In this document: positions 35,719 through 47,290 of the stretch, one piece after another
Numbering within the stretch: position 1 is the first letter of the stretch
Layout of the letters: the number at the start of each line of letters is the position of its first letter
NCBI GenBank assembly: GCA_022818135.1
Contig: JAFMSR010000016.1
Location: forward strand, 11,828,149 to 11,892,148
DNA length: 64,000 nt
Source of the DNA: Saxidomus purpurata
Lineage: Eukaryota; Mollusca; Bivalvia; Venerida; Veneridae
Direction of reading: 5' to 3'
Notes under the pieces: model-generated
The model's database searches: none
What the model was told of the DNA's origin: nothing
Seen by the model: only the letters and a program-made list of their open reading frames with translations
Made by a program: the position numbers and the translations under genes

Positions 35719-36654
35719 TATATTTAAAACTTGGCTACAACCTTAAACATGTATAATGCATGTACATAGATTTAGAGGCCTTTCGTGATATTTAAGAGTA
35801 AAAGAAAAGAAAATATATCAGTTAACAGATGTTGTGTTCTAACAAGTGTTTGGAACACTTGCATCTCAAACCGGCATGTGTATGAACTAGTTTGACAAAA
35901 ATTATGCAATAATTTAATATTATGAGAAGTAAATATGTACCTTTTACTGGTTTTTAGTAAAGTATGTTGTAGAATAAACGGACATAGTGTGATAAACCAA
36001 TAAAAAATCCAAACATTAAGGGTCTCGTAGCCTTGCATGTTTATATTTAGAACAATCGAATCACCATAACAAAGTGCAAATGACCTTACCTTTTTCCTTA
36101 AAAATATGTTGGGAGTCTGTTGAAAATACATTGTAAATGCAACAGGATAACAATTATTGATTGAAGTTAAACTGCTCGTTCACAGTTTAAAAAAGAATAA
36201 TTAAAAATGATTCTAAAAACTAAAATGTAAAAGTAATGACTAAACTCAACAACACAAGTAAAAGTCTACATAGCAATTTGAAAAAAACTGTTGAAAATGT
36301 TGGTGAGCTTGGTTTGACAGAACCGCTACATTATATGTATATATGGGAATTTCAAAAACGTTTGTTGCTTTATAATTTAAAAATAATACGGAAACCTTCA
36401 TTTGATCATTCTCTCTAAGAAATGTTATTTTCAGACAGTTCGAAGAACTTTGTTTTTTTTTCTCTCGACAAATCCTGAGAGCGAACAGCTTCAAGACATA
36501 GTTACAATTACAAAAAATAATTGTTCGACAGATTTTAAAAATCCAGACTGTTCTGACTGTTGTCTTGCAGGAAAACTATAATGACACCAATAAATTTCAT
36601 TGTAATATACATATTTATTTTATGTTTTCCAGTGAATTATAGAGTTTTCTCTGA

Positions 36655-37960
36655 AATAAAAGTGATAATCCACAGTTTTGAAACAGTGGATTACCATTTT
36701 TATTTTTCACTGTTTCTCTTTAGCCCGGATTTACGTCAAGAAGTATACCGAGCGTTATTTTCAGACCATGCGACGATCTCGTTAAAGACGATTTGTTCTA
36801 TTTTTTCTGATGACGTTCCAGCGATTTTCAATGTTATAGAAACAACCTCAATAAAATAGAGTTTTACCATTAAATAAACAGAAAAATTGTTGGATCGGTG
36901 TAATTTCACTTAATTTCACTCGTGAACACCAAACTAGTTATTTACTGTTGGTCTTGCAGGAAAAATCATTAATGCTCACCAAATTATAACGTGATTTCAT
37001 CGAAACAACAATATCCTTATATAACTATGAAATGTGTTGTCTTTAGTTCAGAGTATCAAGTCGATTTAGAGTTAGTATTTTCAAACACAAATCGAATGTA
37101 ATGAGTTGACTATCCTGGAATTGTATATCACTGATTGGTATCTGGGATCGAGGTTTTGACTAATCTGTAAAGAAAAGAAATAACTATAATTTCAGTTGTA
37201 TATGTGTTCGTCATTTCAACTACAATACTCTGGTCATTTTCAGAGTCATAATGTTGCTGAAAAGGAGTAAAAATTGCAAGCGAGATAAAATATAAACGGT
37301 TTAATTCTACACGGTAATAACTACACTTGGTGTTCACGAGTGAAATTTACGTGATATTACACAAATACCAACAATTTTTCTGTTTATTTTATGGTTAAAT
37401 CTCTACTTTTATATAGTTTGTTTCTATCAAACATCGAAAATTGCGGGAAACGTCATCAGAAAACATATTAGCACAATGAAGTCATTTTAACGACGTCTCC
37501 AGCATTTATTACGCTCGGTACACTTTTTGACGTTAATCCGGGCTAAAGATTGCAAAAGCAGTGAAAAAAATGGTAATCCCTATTTCAAACTGTGGATTAT
37601 CACTTTATTTCACTGAAAAAACTATTTATTTAATGTTTTTCGGTGGTTTATCGAAATATAACGGTGAATTATATCCCGATAAACTCACTGTCCACTCAGT
37701 GAAAATTATCAAAAGTTTCTACCCGGTTTAACGTCAAAATATATAGAGGATAATTGTTGGTTTCGATGTAAAATCACGATAATTATAATTTCACCGAGTG
37801 GGCACCAAAAGTGATAACACAAATAACTTTTGGTGTTCACGAGTGAAATTATCGTGATATGACATCGAAACCAACAAGTTTTCTGTTTATTTTATGTTTA
37901 GAACTCTATTTTTGTCGAGTTTGTTTCAATAAAATGTTGAAAATCGCGGGAAACGGCATC
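36655..37960. repeat. Complex fold-back region
   Basis: 36655-36935 is an imperfect inverted copy of about 37325-37620; shared phrases include 'gtgataatccacagtttgaa' on one side and its complement on the other. A second inverted pair at about 37760-37800 and 37820-37880 carries 'cacgagtgaaattatcgtga'. No intact ORF. Confidence 0.7.
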
Positions 37961-38110
37961 AGAAAGCTGTTGGCTATTACTTTATAGTTACTATTAATTT
38001 CCAAAATTATTTCCATTACATCAACACAATTTCTCTTAATTTATAATCTATAACCAATGTCCGGTTCTAATATACAAAACAGAATGAAATCGAATACAAA
38101 CATTACAGTG

Positions 38111-41100
38111 TTAGCCTATAGGCTTTACTTTAGTCCTTTTGTCCTGTGATGTTGCTAAAGTTATTGCGCATACGATGAGTAATATCTGAAAACATAGGAA
38201 AACGTGGATGTTAAAGTATCAAAATATAATTTTAATGTGCCAAGTTACATTCGTAACAATTACAATGTATTTGGGTCAGCGATTCAGAAAGACAGTTTTG
38301 AACTTCTATTACATCAAGTGACCCATGCACTTCTTTTTGTATAATCATGAACATCGGTATTTCTTTTGTTTAGAGATTGAAAGACCTTTTCAAAATGTAT
38401 TTGATTACATGCTTTCTAAACACAATAAAAACATAGAAATGATAAAAGATTTTGGCGAATAAAAGTTTAGCTTTTTTATCAGTCGCTACCCATAAACAAC
38501 GAACAAGCAAAATACACATCTAAAGCATGAAGTTTAAGGGTCAACCCGCAGGAATGGAAAAATAAATTAAAAACTGATTGGTGTAATGACTGTATCTTGA
38601 TTGTTATGACTTTTGTTTTGTTTTATGAAACGTTATATACTAAGTATATATATCTGTGTCGCCATTTTCATGATTGTAAATCGCTATAGGTCATATGTCC
38701 CCCCAGGACTTCTTGAAAATAAACTTATCAAACTTAAACTTGTCATGTTCGGTTACTGGCTTCTGTCTTATACTAAATTGACTGACAGCAGTCAAGTTCG
38801 AAGAGGACGTATTTACAAAAGAAACACAAACAAGAACATGTCTTCCAACATATCATTTTACAAGGAAACAGCTATGGAATTTGATGTAAAATGTACCACG
38901 CCCTCAGGACAATTATAGTGGTCGTCTGTCTGTTTAACGCCGTTACGCCATTAGCAGAAGAAGTACTGTATTTGTAAAATATACATAGAAGATGGATACC
39001 TGTATTATTGCACAAAGAACAAGTACTGGGACGGCTACGGGTGTGTTTCCTAGTGTGTAGTCCCATACAGTATCATAGCAACTCTGAAAGATAAATACAG
39101 TTTATGTTATTCAATATTTTAAGAAAACGCACTAATGATGAAGTAGTGAAATGGTTAAGTAAACCGGGAAATTTTATTCTGTACTTTTGCATGATTGGAA
39201 ACAAATAACAGCTTACGACATATACTGACGTTTTGTGTACATGTTATATTGAAAACTTACATTCCACTAGATATCTAAAATAGACTTATTTTTCTTATAC
39301 ATGTTGTACTTTATAGAATTTATAGATATATCTATTTATAGATTTAAGGCCGTAAAAAGTCTACAGTATTTTGGCATCATCATCTGATAAAAGTCTACAC
39401 GGGTTGTATAGAGGCGGCTAAAGTCTTTAGTTGGTACCATCACTGTATGACATTATACATGTAATTGTACAGCTGCAGCTGATACAAGATATTGATGACA
39501 CGTATGTGCAGACGACATTCCTATTGTGGAATTATCGATAAATGCTAGCCAAAGAGAGAAAACCCAGTTAGGCGTAAATCCATGTTTTTTTCAAGGGAAA
39601 CAACTTCTATACATACCGAATATAAGCTGGTAATGACATGATATCAAACCAGATCCCAAAACTGGTGCATCTGTTATAATTGGAAGGAAAAGGTAATAAA
39701 ACTGAAAGAATCTACGAAATAAAGGAACCAACCTTGTCATAATTGTTTAAACTCTTATCGAAGGGATTGGCGGCACAGTTATCTAAGACGTTCGTGGTTG
39801 GGAGTGTCTTGCAACATGCAATAGGCGTATCTAGAGAGTACGGAATACCGCCCACTGATATTTTTTTCCACCTAGAACTTGCCGATCTATCAAAGTCTGC
39901 ATAACTATCGACACCACAGCATTTAAACTGAATATACAATTAATAGAAAATAATTCAACAAAAACAGAATTCATATTGACAATGTAGAAATCTAGATCTA
40001 TAAATCAATGCAAAAATACAGTTGAAAATCTTGTATCTTTATTATGCTCATATGATATGAATCGACTAAATTAGTAAAATGCTCACGGCTCACGCAGTGT
40101 CACACGCACACACAACGCACAATAAATACACATTCTGACGTCATTTATTACGTTATGGCATTTTTATCGTAAGATGTTCTATGTTCCTGACCTGAATCAT
40201 TATAATGTTCCATCCAACTGAAAATACTTCTGATGATCCCAGTCCAGCAAAGTCCTTTAGCTGATCTTTGAGACCGTGTTTTACCTGTAGAAAGGTGAAA
40301 TACAATATTGCATTGTTGTTAGCTGATCTTTGAGGTTTGTATTTACCTGTAGAAAGGTGAAATACAATAGCATAGCAGTTAGCTGATCTTTGAGATTGTC
40401 TTTTACCTGTAAAAAGGTGAAATACAATAGCATAGCAGTTAGCTGATCTTTGAGGTTGGCGTTTACCTGTCTTGGCTAGGGACTATGGCACTCGTAATGA
40501 TTATGGCAGTACTGGAACCATTGAAGCAAAACATGCTTCCATGACTCGGATATCTAGGGGCCTAGTTCATGCATCGTGTTTTCAATGCATAAGTTCTGAG
40601 CTTCCACCATGCAATCTAGTCAAATTTATTTCTGAATAAGGTTGTAGATATTGTCTCCACTTTTAAAGTAAGGGTTTTGAACAACACATAGCAATTATAA
40701 TTTAGTTTTTTTTGTAAGAGAAGTAGTGAAAAAAGCCAAACTTACGATATCAGGATTTCCATAAAGTATTCCTATGGCAAAAGCTTCAATAACAATAATC
40801 ACCAATATCGTAATGGCGTACTTGTAAAAGAAGAAAACAACATAAAGGCAACAATAATATGACATACATCAGTGAAGACGTGGTAACGTAATAATGTTAA
40901 ACTTGAATTCATATCAGATAAGTTTTGGACATAATGTAGCAAAATAAAAATAGAGTAAGTAATATATGTAGATAGAGTTCGAGCAAACAGTTCTGAATCT
41001 GATTTGCGTCATGGCCAATCTATTGAAACTATGCTCTATTTCAGATAGAGTACAGTTTTAAGCTCCGCCCCCTTGCACAAAGTAAGATATTATAAGTAGA

Positions 41101-44100
41101 TTAGTTTGCACTTGTGTAGAGTCCTTCAAAAGTCACGATACAATCATTGTTAAAATTGTTGCACGATAACCAACGTCTTTGACATTTTTTATGACAACCA
41201 GTGAGTCTTGTTCCATACTGCGCGCTTGTCGCATCTCCAAGAACATGCCATGTGGTATTTTCCCATATACCGTTTATACTCGTGTCAATATGTGTTTACA
41301 ATAACTACTTACATTACAGCCAAACAAAAATTATTTGTGTTCCCGGCCTCTTTGCCAACAAATTTAAGTTCGGTCGGTCGGCACGGTTTTTAAAATTTTA
41401 TTTTCTTACTTTTTATGCTCTGAAACACTTGAAAATAGTTCTATTTGATCATTTTCTCATAAAAAGTTTTGGTCGGTCGGGAGACGGGAAACATAATATT
41501 TGTTTTTGCATGATGAAGGGCATGATTTTAATTTGATAGGTCTCTAGGACTGTAGTACTAAAAGTGGCTTTTTTAAATTTACAATGCGCCGTGCTTAAGT
41601 GTTTTCTTAATAAATCAAAAATGCTTTTAACTTGGCAAAGTTGTAATTACAATGAAGCATCTTTTCGTAAAATTTGTACTGATTTAGATAAAGAACTTGC
41701 AAATAATTGCGTTTGGCCGGAAGACAACTAGTTAAAGCGACGAAATACAATTAAGATGACATTACTTAAATTGAAGAAACAGAAATAACTTACTTCCTTG
41801 AGCATAGTCTTTGATCTGAGGTAAGCTCCACAGCAGCCGAGAAAAGAAAAACCGCAAACAAATGTACCCCCAACGATGAGACCTATAGCGAGGCTGGTTA
41901 ACACCTATAATACATACGGAATATTATAACAGTCGGTTGATCTGCGGCGTCGTATCTTTTGAGTTGGCTGTATAGTTTCGGATCACACGAGAGGCGGTGC
42001 CTCGAGTATGATCCTGATCTATGCAGTCAATGAGAATGATGTACACGCAGATCAGCCGACAGTTATAACATACCTTTTATTATATACCTTTTACTAAATA
42101 TCATGTTTAATTTTATATAAACATTAATGGCGTAAAATCAACATAACGCTCTATTTCGTGTCACGTTTTATATGACGTCCATGATCCGTGTAAAAAAAAA
42201 CAGTATAAAAAGAGCAAAATGTAAATCATCTCTGGCTATTAATGCAAAAAACATGTAGCTTAGTTACATTAAATGTATACCATTTATAAATTATGCTGCA
42301 GTAAGTGTATTTTAACAGGAGAAATTAACGAGTGTGTTAACGGGGAGATAAGCGAAAACCTGACGGAAAATTCGACGTGGCTGTTCAGTACAAATCTAAA
42401 GAAAGTTCAGATAAACCGTAAGTATATAACAAAGTAAATATATGCGCAGGTAGAGAGAGTTGGCCATTGTCGAATAAACAATGGACCTGTTCTAATTCCA
42501 AACTATATAACACTGGTAGGTGTTACTGTGTACACTACCCTTCCTTAACAGTAAAGCCGGGCTTTAATAATCTCCAACCCAACGGCTATTGGTGACGTCA
42601 ATAAAATATGGAACGTATAACAACACGGACGTTATCCCGCGCACCCCCCCCTCCCCCGGGGCCACTTGGGGACCAGTTGGTTATTGAACGTCGTACCAGT
42701 AAGAGAAGGTGTGTTTCGTTTTTTCAAATAGAAATTATTATTTCCGAAAGTTGAATATAACAAGATATGATTTTACTACAACTAATTTATGATTATATTA
42801 AATTTCACCAATAGCGCCAGCGTTTAGAATTTAGCGCAAAGCGCGAATTTTAAAGAAGTCGTCTATAAGATCTAGGTTGTCCAGTGCTAGTCCGGTACAT
42901 TTAGCTTCCCTGTCTAACCTTTCTTTTGAATAAAAGGAAATGAAAGGGCTTCAAGTTCACTACCATTATTTCATTCTTGTTAAAATCAAAGTTCTACATG
43001 TTTCAACTACGTTACTATCACTAACAACGGTGACATTTTATTCCAAGAATATTTGTAATTATGTACTTTAACGTCAGAAAAAGACGTGCGTTAATATGTT
43101 TGGAAATCAAACATGCCTTTACTGGTTACAATGAAAGGACAGCTGTTATTTAGACAAGAACCATCCATCACGGTGTTGACAGATGTGTGATTATGAGAAA
43201 TTTAGTAGTAAAAAGGCCATTTTTTGATGTAGTATAAATTAACGACGACATCGTGGAAGAACAAAAGTCAAAAAATTTGTTCCGCTAGTTAATTCAATAC
43301 AACAATAACAACAGTAATAAAAAAGTAAATGCAAAATGTAAATCATCTTTCTGGTTTATTTAATGCGAAAAAGACATTGTTTTTATTTGTCTTCAAATGT
43401 GACTTTAAAAAATGTGATGACAATTTAACTAAACTTATTTTACTGCAGTAATGTGGATCTATTTTTCAACTTTTAGCGTAGGAATATGATACGAATATGC
43501 ATTTCTGTACAACTTACACGGTGGACAGATAAGATACAGTTAAATTCACCTGATACGGAAAATTTGATACGTGATGCTGTATTTTACAGCACAAATACTA
43601 AAGAAAATTCAGATAAACATTAATAGGTATATAACAAATGTAAATATACCATGTATCATTGTTCAATAAATAAAAGTTGCAGTTTGTCAATGATATAGTA
43701 TCACTTTACGCCACATTTTGTCACGATATGCCATGTCACGTTACCTTTATGTGTGACGTCATAAAACATATTTTTTTTCAGTTTTAAGACGTTTGTAGTA
43801 TTTTCACATTGAAACTCCAACATCTACGAATTGCGTAAGAGACTAAATGAGTATTTCTTGAAATACGGTGACGCAGACGATGTAGATGGAAATTTATACC
43901 AAGCGACCCAGTTACAAACCAATATACGTGTCTGTTTGCTGGACATGATTACTTTGACTGTTAGTTAAAACTAAAATATTTGAAAACGCGTTACCTCATT
44001 TATATCAATGCTTCTAACGTCAAAGCTGTCAAGATTTGTATCTTTGAGAGCCGCTTCGAGCTTTTCGAGTCCTGCATCAAGGTATGATTGATACAGGGAC

Positions 44101-44820
44101 CTGCCAAATCTGAGCACGAAACCGATGACTGTCGCTGACAGACCAACCAGCTGAAAAAAATAATGACGTCTTTGTAAGCTGTGTGTTTCTATAGGAGCAA
44201 GACATGTCTGCAATTAAAAATCAAAGTGCACCTTTGACTTTAACCCATTTATTAGAGTCAAAGTTTACAATGGGATCTTCTGACTTCCAATTTGGGCAAG
44301 TCTACTTTTTAAATAGGGATGTTTTGCACAATTATGTTCCAAAAGGGTAACAACGTAAATTCTCCGCAGACGACATTGTATTTTTTCTTCAGCTTCAGGT
44401 TGCAGACGTAAGAAATGGTACATACTGTGATAGACACACGAAACCAATGACTCTGAAACGTACTGAGGACCCTGGCGGTAAATGTTTCGCATGTTTCACT
44501 GCATTTGCTTTGATTATTTTTTTCAAATTCACCGAGATTTCAATTTCAAATTTTATCACTTGTCATACAGAATTTTACATAATTATAATCTTCAGTTTTC
44601 ATTGCACTGGCCCTTTAATAATATACCACAAAAATGGCGGAGACCTTAGTGTAAATATTTAACTCTTCCTTCTTTTGGATGAAAATTCAATATTAAATTG
44701 TGACGGTCTCTTTTTGTTATCTAAACAGTTTTCCTTAGCAACAAAAACGGATATCTTATGTATTCTTACCAAAAATATAAGATTGACGGAAACCAGGATA
44801 ATAACTGCGATATCCATCAT
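38111..44820 (-). CDS. Tetraspanin gene 3 (8 coding exons, 279 aa)
   Basis: Exons in transcript order: 44770-44820, 43995-44150, 41794-41904, 40746-40820, 40192-40284, 39733-39927, 39000-39083, 38111-38185. All are phase 0, ending in TAA. Exon 1 is only 51 bp (17 aa) beginning with two consecutive ATGs. Its donor (TTG then GTAAGA) and the 'VNL.FL' end match gene 2, but it lacks the usual N-terminal cysteine, and the frame stays open upstream, so the start is the least certain part. TM2 is followed by GCCGAYLRSK, so only the first cysteine pair of the GCCGACC motif is present. Loop cysteines are CCG (165-167), ACC (199-201), C213 and SC (228-229). The C-terminus reads KRTKVKPIG. Exon 5 has three tandem degenerate copies of its own acceptor region just upstream (40285-40479). 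Confidence 0.88.
40259..40479. repeat. 60 bp tandem array copying the gene 3 exon 5 acceptor
   Basis: Four units at 40259, 40321, 40381 and 40441, each starting 'agctgatctttgag', spaced 62, 60 and 60 bp. The first contains the real exon 5 acceptor (exon start 40284). The others carry equivalent AG sites with potential exon starts at 40346, 40406 and 40466. Confidence 0.93.
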
Positions 44821-45143
44821 GTGCCTACTTCTTGTGGCTTGCTTTCTTGACTTGTATATTTGTTGCTATTCTAGAAAAATCAAAATGAAGTAGTTTATGA
44901 TTATTGCGGACCGCGGGTTTGGAAAATGTAACATGCAAGTGAAGTAGTGTATACTTCTTTGTAAAAATGTAATGAAATGAATGAAAACGCCTAGGAAGGT
45001 AAAATGAAGAATGGGTTTACACCATGTTAAAAATGTAGCTGTAAAAATGTCAAAAACTTGATATTATTTATCTTTAACAATGTAAACGTCAAATAATTTA
45101 AGTTTATGAAAACGTTTAGAAAGTAGTCAATACCAGTTTATGT

Positions 45144-45208
45144 CATGAGCACGCGGTTCAGATCGAAATATCCGTCATCGGGGTAACTGTTTGGCGGTAA
45201 CGAGGCTT
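45144..45208. mobile_element. Solo arm of the 30.5 kb fold-back family
   Basis: 'catgagcacgcggttcagat' followed by 'atatccgtcatcggggtaac' matches the right arm of 30551-30683 in inverted orientation. The partner arm is absent. Confidence 0.6.
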
Positions 45209-46419
45209 TTCTTTAATTTAGAATTTACAATCAAACAGTATGTTTTTGAATAGAAGTATGATGAACAACAAACAATATATATACTCGATTGCTAAGTGCA
45301 GTGTGAAAATATAAATTTTCTTTTAGATGTATAATTTGTAACATGTTTAACTATATATTACATAACCGTAGTGCGACGAAAGATCGACGAGACATGTCGA
45401 TTAGTTGTCTTTCGATGAGTTGCCGTGTCACTCATTTGTCGTGTCGATGAGTTGTATGTCGATGTATCGACGTACACCGTGCGAAACAGTGTTTTGCTCA
45501 TATTACAAAAAAACTAAGAAGCTGTCTCACGAAAGGCAAAAATAAAATTTAAATGAATGGAGCACATGCATTTAAAGCACTGTTCCAAGGCCCGCTGTGA
45601 TACTTCTTGTTTTTATTCTTACAAATGTTAGATATGGTAGTACAACATTTTCATGATAAATCTGGTGAACACTTTGTAAAATGACAAGACAGTATTTACC
45701 ATCCTACAAAAAACTGACGTGTAAAAATCCAATCCAGACACTGTAGTGAAGGACTGAATTCGGTCTTACCGGTAAACACCAAATCACCATCCTGAAATGC
45801 TTTACACTGTTTCTTGTATTTGAATATTGTCAAATTGTTACAACAGACTGAACGTATTTGTAGATTTTGATATCCACATCGGTTTATATTTTCTCAGTTT
45901 TCATAAGTTTATTGAGTTCCAACTTTATATATATTCAATTTCTATGGCTAGTGTTTTCACGGTTGTACACTGTGTACATGTGGGACAAATTTGTGTGAAA
46001 GACAGCGTGTTATAACATGACGTAACATAGTTAAGCAATTCACCAAGTTATCTATTAAAATGAGAACATAATTGTTGAATCCAGGGGCTGACCAACTAAA
46101 ATTACCAACAGTCTTTCGGATGAGACTTAAAAACCGAGGTCCCATGTATGGTGCTATACACCTGGCGTGTATAAGAAGCAGGGGTGTCGTTTCTGTATCT
46201 TGCACTATCCTATAAAACCTTAAATAACTAATCTCTTCTTGGGGCGTTGGTCATATGGGAAACCGGTACCAACGATAAAGCTCTAATATACACATCTGAG
46301 ATCTAAATGTTTGCGTATACATGTGTCATATTGATATTATGCATGTTTTTTATATTTTGACTTGATTTGCACGCAGACCGATTTGTGCTGCTTAGTACAA
46401 AATACATACACATGCAGTA

Positions 46420-47290
46420 AAACTAACAAGAAGCCCAAAAGGGCAAGTGTTGCTTTACTGGACTGTCCTGAGTAAGTTTTGTGAACATCTGTTGGAATGT
46501 TATCAAGGAAAAGCTTAACAGAGGTCACTGTGACCTTGACGTTGATCCACTGACACCCAAAACAGTAGGAATCATCCTGTGAAGTTTCAAGACTTTTGTT
46601 GTTAAGTAGATATCAAAATATTAAGCGGAAATGAGTTTCAAAGAGCGGGTCACTTTGACATTGACTTTTGACTCACCGACTCCCAAAAGAATAGGAATCA
46701 TCTAAAGGTTGCATGTAATTTTCAGTCCAAGTTTTCTTGAAAGTCAAAGAAAAATTGTGACATGTAAAGCGTAATTAAGCAAAATTTTACTTGAGGTCAC
46801 TGTAACATTGACCTTTGATCTACTGACCAAAAAACAGTAGAGATCGTCTACTTAAGACCAATCATTCTATGAAGTTTGAAGACTGTGGATAATAGATTTC
46901 AAAATATTTTTAAAGTTCGACCTTTGACTCACTGGCTCCGGAAACAAAGTGACCATCATCAGGTTGCACGTAACATTCTGAGCAAGTTTGATGAAAGTTG
47001 AATGAAAATTGTGACCTGTAGAGTGTTATCGGAGATCACTGTAACCTTGACCTTTGAACCACTGTCGCTTTGAACCACTGTCCCAAGAAACAATTTGAAT
47101 CATCTACAGGTTGCAGGTAACCCTCTAAGCAAGTTTCAGGAAAGTCCAATGAAAATTGTGACTTGTAGAGTGTTATCAAAGGAAGCTAACGGAGGTCACA
47201 TTTGATCAACTGAACCCCAAAACAATAAGTATCATCTACAGGTTGCCGACAACTTCATGAGTAATTTTCCCAGTAGAGCTTATAAAAACT
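46420..47290. repeat. Dispersed repeat with 'aggtcactgtgaccttgacc' units
   Basis: Five or so irregular units of 120-200 bp, each with 'ggtcactgt(a/g)accttgacctttga', 'actgac..ccaaaa' and 'aatcatctacaggttgca'. This is a common style of repeat in molluscs. No ORF. Confidence 0.65.

Larger units (their letters stand above)
26122..38110. other. Intergenic region between genes 2 and 3 (12 kb)
   Basis: No gene I can support on either strand. It holds a bivalve dispersed repeat with a scrambled MITE-A (26290-26950), word-repeat elements at 29.6 and 31.1 kb, a fold-back at 30.55 kb, a TA-flanked MITE at 35.1 kb, and a fold-back complex at 36.66-37.96 kb. Otherwise AT-rich single-copy-looking DNA. 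The gene 2 promoter is presumably at the left end. Confidence 0.5.

Noticed and set aside
35772..36131. 119-codon minus-strand frame
   Set aside because: Low-complexity, AT-driven composition with no recognisable domain, acceptor context or homologous copy in the cluster.
38613..38918. 101-codon plus-strand frame in gene 3 intron 7
   Set aside because: No domain, no splice context, antisense to an intron; kept only as a note because of its length.
41340..41485. Pair of 'ggtcggtcgg' words about 120 bp apart
   Set aside because: Too short and too simple to define an element from one occurrence.
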